A DNA stretch of 64,000 bases from Planctomycetaceae bacterium (GTDB lineage Bacteria > Planctomycetota > Phycisphaerae > UBA1845 > UTPLA1). A program made the translations under genes and the position numbers. The stretch spans positions 4,458,249 to 4,522,248 of the forward strand of contig CP030884.1 of the NCBI GenBank assembly GCA_006969385.1, given 5' to 3'. Shown here piece after piece: positions 46,183-53,622 of the stretch. A model generated the notes under the pieces. That model searched no databases and was not told the origin of the DNA. It worked only from the letters and a program-made list of their open reading frames with translations. Positions within the stretch are counted from its first letter, which is position 1; the number at the start of each line of letters is the position of its first letter.

Positions 46183-47022
46183 TTACAGGCCGAGCAAACA
46201 GTTCACAAAGTTCGCAATATCCGCCAACTGTACCGACCCGTTGTTGTCGGTGTCACCGGCACAGGCCGAACAGCCCGCAGGCGCGCCAGGTTGAACCGCC
46301 GCGACAAACGTGGCGATATCGCTACCGTTAACCGAACCGTCGCAGTTGACATCGCAGGGATCGCAGTCGCCGTCGATCGTGAAGGTGAATGAAAACGGCG
46401 CGAGTGAAATATCCGCGGTATCGAGGCTAATAACCGGCGAAAACGCGGGTGGCGCGTTAACGGCAGTTAGCACATTTACGAGCGGCGTTTGGATGCGATA
46501 GATGTAAGTGCCCGGTGCGGCGGGTGCCTGAAACGAGCCCGTAGCCAAAATCACATTGCCGCTTTGGCCGACGCCGCCCGTCACCACCGCCGCTTCGGCA
46601 ACACCAGTACCCGGCGGCAGCGTTTGCCCCAACGTGTTTTGCGCCCCACCAATTTGTAACAGGTTCTGCGCGCCGGGTGTGCCGCGCTGCAAACCCGTAT
46701 AACCCGTCGTCGGATCCGACTCACCGGGATTCGAGATACCATTGGGGCGGCTGAAATCGGACATCGCAGCAGGAACCGCAGTGGCCGGCGGAATATCCAG
46801 CGTCGCCGGATTGTCTCCATCCTGAACGAGATTCACCGATACCAGCGCCGCGCCGAGGTTGTCACCGCCGGATACGGAAAACTCGATCGTCCAGTTAATG
46901 AGATCACCCGGATTGACGGTGGTGCCGTTTTGGGGCGACGTCAATGACATCGTCGCGGTCTGTGCCCATGTCGTTGCCGAAAACACCAAGCAGCCAATAA
47001 CTGCCAAACTTACCTTACGCAT
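46183..47022 (-). CDS. Secreted dockerin-like protein, unknown function
   Basis: This 279-residue protein has a signal peptide (RKVSLAVIGCLVFSATTWAQ). A single beta-rich domain follows, with a cohesin-like feel: a TVNPGDLINWTIEFSVSGG start and an FSPVISLDTADISL strand. The C-terminus has two Ca-binding repeats (DVNCDGSVNGSDIATFV, DTDNNGSVQLADIANFV). It is the last gene before a strong terminator and lies 27 bases after the regulator gene's stop, so it is probably cotranscribed with the GntR/LacI hybrid. The function is not recognised. Confidence 0.8.
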   Translation of the reverse strand: MRKVSLAVIGCLVFSATTWAQTATMSLTSPQNGTTVNPGDLINWTIEFSVSGGDNLGAALVSVNLVQDGDNPATLDIPPATAVPAAMSDFSRPNGISNPGESDPTTGYTGLQRGTPGAQNLLQIGGAQNTLGQTLPPGTGVAEAAVVTGGVGQSGNVILATGSFQAPAAPGTYIYRIQTPLVNVLTAVNAPPAFSPVISLDTADISLAPFSFTFTIDGDCDPCDVNCDGSVNGSDIATFVAAVQPGAPAGCSACAGDTDNNGSVQLADIANFVNCLLGL

Positions 47023-47049
47023 CTTTTGCCTCCGTATGAGGAATGTCGG

Positions 47050-48168
47050 TTATGCCTCAGACCGAACAGGGCCGGTCGATCTTCTTACAATCAAGTCGGG
47101 CGACAGCTTCGAACACTCGGGACGAACGCCCCCGCCCAATAACGCGTCACGAACGGTGACGTATGCCGTGGAAGCCATCGCCTCCAAGGGTTGACGAATG
47201 GTGGTTAACGGTGGATCGAGAAACGGTGCCGATGCCGGATCGTCGAATCCGACGACCGACACATCTTCGGGAATGGACAGGCCCGCGCTGCGAACCGCAT
47301 GCATACCGGCCAACGCCAGATAAAACCCGCCGGCAAAAATCGCAGTCGGCCGATCTCGCTCCTGCATGCGTCGCGCGATGCGCGCTTTCATGCCTTCGTC
47401 GATCAGAACCGTATCGCGCGAAACCAACAGGTCTTTTTCATCCAACGGGTTTCCCGACCGCTTTATTTCATCGATCGCGGCTTCGGTACGATCACGCGAA
47501 TTGCTGAGTGTCGGCGGGCTGCCGAGCACCATAATCCGGCGATGACCGAGATTCACCAAATGTCGTATCGCTTCGCGCGCGCCGTAGTCGTTATCGCAAT
47601 CGACGCACGCGATCTTGTCACTTTCCAGCGTACCGCCGAGCACGACGGTCGGTCTTTCTTTTGCAAGTTGTTCGACCACGGCTTGCCGATCGGTGCCGGG
47701 GTGAATGCAGATCGCAGCCGCATCGTTGCGACGCTTACCGCGCCGCATATCGAAACGATCGTGAAAAAAGAACTCCACATGACACGAATCCGCTCGCGCT
47801 TCGCGCCGCAGGGCATTGATTAACGTACCGTGGTAATAGTCATCGATGTTGACCTGATCGTGCTGTTCCAGAATCAAGGCGATCGAGAGATCTTTTTTCT
47901 GATCTTTCGCCAATTCGAGATCGTCGCAGACGAACGTCCCGCGACCCACCTCGCGCCGCACCCAGCCCATATTGACGAGTTCATCGAGAGCGCGATGAGC
48001 CGTGATTAGGCTCACATCGACGATATTGCTGATCTCTTTGGTGGAAGGCAGCTTGCTACCCGGCGCAATTTTGCCGGTACGAATTGCGTCCATCAAGATT
48101 TCACGCGCCTGCTGGTACTTCGGCACCACGCCCCGACCATCGACCTTTGTGAGAAATAAGGCGCCCAT
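47050..48168 (-). CDS. GntR/LacI-type hybrid transcriptional regulator
   Basis: ATG at 48168 has AGGAGG at 48176-48181 with 7-base spacing and gives about 372 residues. An N-terminal GntR winged helix (KYQQAREILMDAIRTGKI, GSKLPSTKEISNIVDVS) is joined to a LacI-type sugar-binding domain (LVNLGHRRIMVLG, DVSVVGFDDPASAPFLDPP, LTTIRQPLEAMA). This is the layout of B. subtilis AraR. It likely binds a sugar or sugar phosphate and represses the surrounding glycan genes. Identical ATTATATAAC boxes at 52517 and 53556 are possible but unproven operators. Confidence 0.9.
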   Translation of the reverse strand: MGALFLTKVDGRGVVPKYQQAREILMDAIRTGKIAPGSKLPSTKEISNIVDVSLITAHRALDELVNMGWVRREVGRGTFVCDDLELAKDQKKDLSIALILEQHDQVNIDDYYHGTLINALRREARADSCHVEFFFHDRFDMRRGKRRNDAAAICIHPGTDRQAVVEQLAKERPTVVLGGTLESDKIACVDCDNDYGAREAIRHLVNLGHRRIMVLGSPPTLSNSRDRTEAAIDEIKRSGNPLDEKDLLVSRDTVLIDEGMKARIARRMQERDRPTAIFAGGFYLALAGMHAVRSAGLSIPEDVSVVGFDDPASAPFLDPPLTTIRQPLEAMASTAYVTVRDALLGGGVRPECSKLSPDLIVRRSTGPVRSEA

Positions 48169-48244
48169 TAGCGCACCTCCTCTTCGGTCGGTCGTTGTTG
48201 AGCGATCCATCGCGGTTTGTCGGAAAACAGCAGACTTTTCATCA

Positions 48245-50125
48245 TCACTCCGTACGAATCGATTGGATGAAGACGTCCAGTAAACACTCGCAGGTCAACA
48301 AGCATGTAGTTGATCGATTACGGGCCGGCGAAGAACGCATCCCATGCGGCTTGCACCAAAGGTAGTCCACGAAATCGACATCGCAGTCGCTATCGGTGTT
48401 CACGCGTAAGCAATTAAGCGTGCTCGGTCCTCCGATCACACCTTCCGATCCGGTAAAGCACGATTGGAAACCGGCAAAGTCGGCCAAATCCAGCGTGCCG
48501 TTACGCGTGAAATCGTACTTCGGCACGGGGTTTTCGCCGGTGAGCTGCGCCTTGTAAACAAACAAGAGACGACGTTCGAATTCCACCACCACCAGCGTGC
48601 CGGAAATCGGGTCGTAATCGAAGTCGTAAATACCGATGCCCGTGTTCGGACCGGGAATCGGCGCACAGGGAATCGGGAGATCGGCAACTTCATCGCCATT
48701 CAGATTGAAAAAGCGAATGTCGGTCAACTGATTGGCACCCGAGACCGGTCGATTGTTGGCAAGCAACAGATCTTCCGCCGCCTCTTCCAAATTGCTCGAC
48801 GGAATAATGGCCAAGCCTTGGCCCTGCGGATTGGCACCTGCCGGTAACCCATCGGGGTCGTTCGGACAATTACCATCCGGATTACCCAGAATGCGCTCGG
48901 TGCGAATCGCGCCATTTAAACTCAAGAGATCGTCGCCAGCCGGAACGGTATCGAGTACGCCGTTCGGGCCAACGCCGATGATATCCTGAGCGGGAGCTAC
49001 AAAGGCACCAACGGAAACGAGTTGCACGTCGTCACCGGCAGCCATCGTATCCGCCGTACCGTTGCCCATGTCGCTGGGTTCGCGAATAAATCGCGGGAAC
49101 GTTTGATACGGCGCGATCTGCGTCGAGGTATCGCGTTCGACGACTTGAATGCCATTCAGCACGCGGCTGATCCACTCGCCGGTTTCGGGATGAAAGTCGT
49201 TACCGCGAAAGCCGGTCGAGTTGCACATCAATGCATCGACATCGGTAACGAAAATATCGATGGTCGGAGCCGAAAAATCGTTTGTATCGAACAGCGTGAC
49301 AAAGCCGGTACCTTGCTTCGGATAGGCAAGAAAGTTGGAATCGAGCGCGTCGATCGACACGCCGGCAAATGCGCGAACCTCAGTCGGATTGAACGGATCG
49401 AGCGACGGCACCGGGTTTTCGCGGAAGTCTTCGATCGTCGCGTATGTCGGGCTTTCCGGATCGGCGTCGATCTTGGTGATAAACGTTTCGTAAAAGCGCC
49501 AGTCCAGGCCGGCGTTGGGCATGACCGTCGAAAACGGCGGCAGCGTTGCGTCGTAAGCGACGTACAGTTTCTGCGTGAACGGATCGTAATCAATACCGCT
49601 GATCCAGTCAGTATTGCGAATACCGGGTCCAACGACAAAGCGATCTTCGAACACGCCCGGCGACGTCTCCTCTTGAATGATCGGATAGCGCGTGAAATCG
49701 AGATTTGTTCCCGAAGAGAGACCGATGTTGCGCACCTCAGCCACACCGACCGCACCGTACCAAGAGGCTTGGTTGGGGCAGAGCGTCATCGGATCGCCAG
49801 CACAACCGGTTGTGATGAAGCGGTTGAAGTTGGCGCCGTTGTAAAACCCGCCGATCCAAGCGCGCTCGCCGTCCGTCGCGACCACACACGGATTGGTGCC
49901 GACCCGCGGAGCCGCCCGATATGCCAGCCAGTTCGACGGCTCAGACGTATTCGGATCGAACGCCATATCCGGCGAATCGAGCGAGAATAAGTCAAACAAA
50001 TCCACTACGTTTACTAAGGCAAACGGTTGATCCTGTGCGGTGGCCGGCACGACGCCAATGGCGAGGCCGACCGTCAGCGTCAACGCACCGGCAAGGCAAT
50101 GCGATAAGCGCGATTTTCGTATCAT
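48245..50125 (-). CDS. Secreted dockerin-like protein with apparent C-terminal frameshift
   Basis: ATG at 50125 has GAGGAG about 8 bases upstream and begins a signal peptide (IRKSRLSHCLAGALTLTVGL, then a cut after ATAQ). About 600 residues of repeated beta segments follow (for example GISIDALDSNFLAYPKQG, YDFDYDPISGTLVVVEFER), as in a propeller. A dockerin-like tail comes last (DFTRNGTLDLADFAGFQSCF, DSDCDVDFVDY). After DFVDY the frame becomes atypical and runs about 38 residues to 48245. Adding one T to the TTT run (AAA at 48358-48360 on the plus strand) would give LVQAAWDAFFAGP and a stop at 48318-48320, the ending expected for such tails. Confidence 0.7.
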   Translation of the reverse strand: MIRKSRLSHCLAGALTLTVGLAIGVVPATAQDQPFALVNVVDLFDLFSLDSPDMAFDPNTSEPSNWLAYRAAPRVGTNPCVVATDGERAWIGGFYNGANFNRFITTGCAGDPMTLCPNQASWYGAVGVAEVRNIGLSSGTNLDFTRYPIIQEETSPGVFEDRFVVGPGIRNTDWISGIDYDPFTQKLYVAYDATLPPFSTVMPNAGLDWRFYETFITKIDADPESPTYATIEDFRENPVPSLDPFNPTEVRAFAGVSIDALDSNFLAYPKQGTGFVTLFDTNDFSAPTIDIFVTDVDALMCNSTGFRGNDFHPETGEWISRVLNGIQVVERDTSTQIAPYQTFPRFIREPSDMGNGTADTMAAGDDVQLVSVGAFVAPAQDIIGVGPNGVLDTVPAGDDLLSLNGAIRTERILGNPDGNCPNDPDGLPAGANPQGQGLAIIPSSNLEEAAEDLLLANNRPVSGANQLTDIRFFNLNGDEVADLPIPCAPIPGPNTGIGIYDFDYDPISGTLVVVEFERRLLFVYKAQLTGENPVPKYDFTRNGTLDLADFAGFQSCFTGSEGVIGGPSTLNCLRVNTDSDCDVDFVDYLWCKPHGMRSSPARNRSTTCLLTCECLLDVFIQSIRTE

Positions 50126-50199
50126 TCGTTGTCTCCTCTTTTCCACCACCTAATTGCGGACGCGACGCGCTACTGCGCCGATCGGTTCTCGTCAGGTCG

Positions 50200-51147
50200 T
50201 TACCACCAATACACCGGTCGGTTAGAGCCGCCGGAAAAGTTTCGATCGATTAACAGGCGCGGGCGAACTTGCTTACTGGTGCGCCATTCCACATGGCCAT
50301 CGATATAGCCAAAGTTACCGCCTTCGACCGGGATACCACTACCGCCGGTATGGCCGGTCCACTTATGATTGCCGCCCTCGGGTCGCAGATTGCCGGCGAT
50401 GAAGTCCGACTGAATGCCACCGGCATTGCGATTGAAACTCGTCATGTATTCGCCAATGACGGGCACTTCCGCACTGCTATTGGGCATGCTCAAATGTTTG
50501 GTCTTGCTGACGACGAATGGCAGGTCGAACAGCGCTCCGGGATTGCTCGGGTCGGCCCCGATGACATTTTGGTTGTCATCGAGTACGCGAAAAACGCCGT
50601 CGGGCGAGATGGCAAGCAGATCGTCGCCCTGGCGAATGGCTGCGGGACCGATGTAGTTCCAGAACTGGGCGTAGTCCATAAAGCTACCGAACGCCGACGG
50701 ATTGGACCATGTCGGGAATTCGGCCGACGTCGCAAAGGCGTTCTTGGTCGACGGACAATAAAAAACCTTGCCCTCGGATTGAAGATTGGCTAAGGCTTCG
50801 TTGTCGAACCTACCCTGACTGTTGCGCAGCGGCGGTTGCATGTTCATCTCGGGCATCAGCAGTTCGCCCAAGTGCCATTCGTTCCCCGGCGCCAAAATCG
50901 TACTGGAACCGCGCACGTAAACGTAATCCGGCTCCGATCCCTGATTGAGCGGCACTTGGTCGCGATTGTTGATGGCGTAGTTCATCATCGCCTGGGCAAT
51001 GCTGCGTACGTTGATCGAACACTTGGATCGCTGACCGAGTTCGCGCGATCTCGACAGCGATGGCAACAGAATTGCCAACAGCAGCGAGATGATGGCGATA
51101 ACAACCAACAATTCGATGAGGGTGAAACCTCGAATGCGGGAACGCAT
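50200..51147 (-). CDS. Pseudopilin-like secreted protein (GFTLIELLVVIAIISLLLAI motif)
   Basis: ATG at 51147 is preceded by AAGGA. The product of about 315 residues has a canonical prepilin N-terminus, GFTLIELLVVIAIISLLLAI, then LLPSLSRSRELG. The C-terminus contains GGNFGYIDGHVEWRTSK, the DGHV ending typical of planctomycetal DUF1559-type proteins. The frame extends upstream to 51249 without a ribosome site. It lies between the PEP-CTERM gene and the dockerin gene in the same direction, with 115 and 74 base gaps. It is probably processed by a prepilin peptidase and exposed at the surface; the function is unknown. Confidence 0.88.
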   Translation of the reverse strand: MRSRIRGFTLIELLVVIAIISLLLAILLPSLSRSRELGQRSKCSINVRSIAQAMMNYAINNRDQVPLNQGSEPDYVYVRGSSTILAPGNEWHLGELLMPEMNMQPPLRNSQGRFDNEALANLQSEGKVFYCPSTKNAFATSAEFPTWSNPSAFGSFMDYAQFWNYIGPAAIRQGDDLLAISPDGVFRVLDDNQNVIGADPSNPGALFDLPFVVSKTKHLSMPNSSAEVPVIGEYMTSFNRNAGGIQSDFIAGNLRPEGGNHKWTGHTGGSGIPVEGGNFGYIDGHVEWRTSKQVRPRLLIDRNFSGGSNRPVYWW

Positions 51148-51262
51148 GACCTTAGTCCTTTCTGGCCGTCGCGCCGATCGAGTCGAACAAGTGGGATCGA
51201 ACGTGAAAAACATCCGGGCCGTTCCGCAAGTCGAAACGGCCCGGTGCATGGGTCAATCAAAG

Positions 51263-52399
51263 TTATCGTCGGCGTCGAATCAACAACGCGGCACCACCGA
51301 TGCCGAGCAACGCCAGCGAGGTCGGCTCCGGAATCGGCTGAGTCTTAAAGCGATAGACGAGTCGATTACCGAAGTCGAGCACGATGAGTTCTTCCGCATC
51401 GGCATTCCATTCGAAATCGTAATAACCGCCGCCGAGGGCGAACGGTGCACCACTGGGTTGATCCGGCAAGGCGCCGCCCACGCCATCGAAGAAATTCGTC
51501 ATGGCGGGCGTGCCATCCGGATTAACGACCTTGACGACGTCGGTAAAAAGTTGGCCGAAGCCCGTCGAGTCACGGTCGTTGTAAATAACAAGATCTCCCT
51601 TGGCCAAACCATCGAGGTAAGCCAGGTTTTGACCATTCACAAAGTCGGCTTCCGGCTCATCGACGACCAATACTGGCGTCATGATGCTATTGCCGCCCGT
51701 CCGTGCGGCCGAGATCAGGTTATTGCCTTCGCGGAGCCAGATATCGCCATTGGGAGCGAAGTCCATATCGCGCCAGAACGTGCCGGTACCGGCACCGTTG
51801 ATAATCATGCCGGTCCCGGTGGTGTAAATATCCGCACCGGTCGTGCTGTTCTGCAACGCACGTCGACCCGAGCCAAACGTGGTCCAAGCAGCGCCCGTAT
51901 CCGCACCACCAAAGCCGGTGTCGTACGCGACGCCGCTTCCACCGCGCGCGTTAACTGCCCAGGTCTGAGCGTTGCTGCCGACCCCATAGGACGCAATACC
52001 ATTCGGCGTTGCCGCGCCGTTATCGTACGCAGCCAATACGCCATCTGAAAATGGATCGTACGCAAGGCCGGAATAACCGCGTCCATTGAGTGTGGCTAGA
52101 CTTTCGATCTGGGTATCAGTGGGAGTACCCCATGGATCGTCGATGCGGACGATGCCAGCTACTGCCGGATTCGGACTGTTATTAAATCCCGCGACCCACA
52201 GGCTGCTGCCGTCGCTGGTCACCGCCGACGGCGAGTTACCGTAGGGCGAGTTACCATCGAACAACGGCGCGGCAAACGTCGTTGAATTCTGGTTGCTCAG
52301 ATCGAGCGTGTTGTGCAGGTAAAAGTCGGTGGCGGATGCCGTACTCGACCACGCCCACGCCAATGCCAGCGCTGTTAGCAATGTGCTACGTCGAAACAT
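51263..52399 (-). CDS. PEP-CTERM sorting signal protein
   Basis: This 378-residue protein has a signal peptide (FRRSTLLTALALAWAWSSTA) and a propeller-like body (SGLAYDPFSDGVLAAYD and similar). A PEP-CTERM tail ends the chain: PIPEPTSLALLGIGGAALLI followed by RRRR. Such tails are recognised by exosortase and the protein is placed at the surface; no exosortase gene lies in the window. The upstream 180 bases contain an ATTATATAAC box at 52517-52526. It heads a run of secreted-protein genes. Confidence 0.9.
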   Translation of the reverse strand: MFRRSTLLTALALAWAWSSTASATDFYLHNTLDLSNQNSTTFAAPLFDGNSPYGNSPSAVTSDGSSLWVAGFNNSPNPAVAGIVRIDDPWGTPTDTQIESLATLNGRGYSGLAYDPFSDGVLAAYDNGAATPNGIASYGVGSNAQTWAVNARGGSGVAYDTGFGGADTGAAWTTFGSGRRALQNSTTGADIYTTGTGMIINGAGTGTFWRDMDFAPNGDIWLREGNNLISAARTGGNSIMTPVLVVDEPEADFVNGQNLAYLDGLAKGDLVIYNDRDSTGFGQLFTDVVKVVNPDGTPAMTNFFDGVGGALPDQPSGAPFALGGGYYDFEWNADAEELIVLDFGNRLVYRFKTQPIPEPTSLALLGIGGAALLIRRRR

Positions 52400-52580
52400 T
52401 TGGGTTCTCCCTCCAAAAAATGCGTTGCTTGAGAATCAAGCGTTCCCAAAAGGTCACTCCATCGTGACGAAATATTCGATGACGGACGGGCAGAGAATCT
52501 GCCGGATAACGGCATGATTATATAACCATACCGAAATGATTGGAAGGAATTTGGGATGTGATTTTTAGCGGTCCGGCAGC

Positions 52581-53492
52581 CTAAGCGTCGATCCCAAAGC
52601 GCTCGCAATATCGTCTGTAAAGTGTGTGCGCAGCAGGATATATGGAATTGGGGCTCAGGAAATGCGAAAACTCGAACGTGATCAATTTTTCCACACCCGC
52701 CTCCCGCGCGGCGTCAATTTTGTACTCTAGCTTGCGCCAATCGATCGGCGGAAACTTAATCGGCATATCGCGATCGAACGACTCAACATTCGACCAACAG
52801 GTGAGCCCCGCCTCGCGCGCCAGCGCTAGATTGATGCGTAAATACTCCGGCAGGTCGAGGTAACTCACATGCCCGTCCTGAAAAGCGACGATATCGATCG
52901 ACTCGCGCACGCGTCGAAAAATGCGTCCCCATTCGTCTGCGTGTTGCTCGTGGCTGATCGCCTCTTCCCCGTCCGGAGCCTTAACACCCGCAACGTAGGG
53001 TGAGATCATGGTCGGCAAATCCGGCGCAAGTTCCTTGGCATGACGCCCGGCAGCCACCACCAAATCCACCTGATCGGGCACAAAGCGCGAAAGTTCAAAA
53101 CTGATATACCAACCCGCAAACGCCGGATGATCGCCGAATTGCTCCGAGACTTCCGACATAAATCGACGGTTTAAATCGAATGCCGACTTCGCTTGGCCGT
53201 GATTCCAATCACCGGGATCGTAAAGACCCCAAAACAGATTCATACCGTTCTGATAGGCCAGATCGAGAAATAACTCCCCCAGATTTTGCCGCACGGGTAA
53301 CATCCGTCTCGTATCGCGCAGCGCCCACGAGTTAAATATCGCCTGTTCTTTGTATCCTGAACGAATGATGATGACCGTATCGATGCCGATCCGGCGCATG
53401 GCCTCGAAATCGGCGGCCCATTCCTCCGGGCCCCAATTTTGACTGGGAATATCGTGAGTGATTTCATCCAGAAAAGTGGCAGTGATGCGCAT
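52581..53492 (-). CDS. DUF4434 TIM-barrel-like protein
   Basis: This 303-residue protein starts MRITATFLDEIT and continues NWGPEEWAADFEAMRRIGID, the family start, followed by IIIRSGYK. It keeps LFWGLYDPG, FAGWYISFEL and SIDIVAFQDGHVSYLD, with acidic residues at strand ends as in glycosidase barrels. DUF4434 proteins are related to glycoside hydrolases but have no fixed activity. There is no signal peptide. It is divergent from the GH10-like secreted hydrolase, sharing a 130-base upstream region with an ATTATATAAC box at 53556-53565. Confidence 0.85.
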   Translation of the reverse strand: MRITATFLDEITHDIPSQNWGPEEWAADFEAMRRIGIDTVIIIRSGYKEQAIFNSWALRDTRRMLPVRQNLGELFLDLAYQNGMNLFWGLYDPGDWNHGQAKSAFDLNRRFMSEVSEQFGDHPAFAGWYISFELSRFVPDQVDLVVAAGRHAKELAPDLPTMISPYVAGVKAPDGEEAISHEQHADEWGRIFRRVRESIDIVAFQDGHVSYLDLPEYLRINLALAREAGLTCWSNVESFDRDMPIKFPPIDWRKLEYKIDAAREAGVEKLITFEFSHFLSPNSIYPAAHTLYRRYCERFGIDA

Positions 53493-53555
53493 GCGTTTTC
53501 ACAATCCCTTGGCGTCGATCGCCAATAATTGAACCACCGCAGTTAATGCGATAGC

Positions 53556-53565
53556 ATTATATAAC
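53556..53565. promoter_or_regulatory. Possible operator ATTATATAAC
   Basis: A 10-base AT palindrome core (TTATATAA at 53557-53564) lies in the divergent DUF4434/GH10-like intergenic region. The identical 10-mer occurs at 52517-52526 upstream of the PEP-CTERM gene. It could be a site for the GntR/LacI-type regulator or an AT-rich promoter element; there is no direct proof. Confidence 0.3.
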
Positions 53566-53622
53566 GTTGAAACTGTTGCAGCGGTCAAGTTCTGTTTGAC
53601 TCTAGCGGGAGAGAATACCCGG

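Noticed and set aside
49022..49990. 322-codon plus frame antisense to the dockerin-type gene
   Set aside because: Composition is typical of an antisense frame, and the minus-strand gene has a signal peptide and ribosome site.
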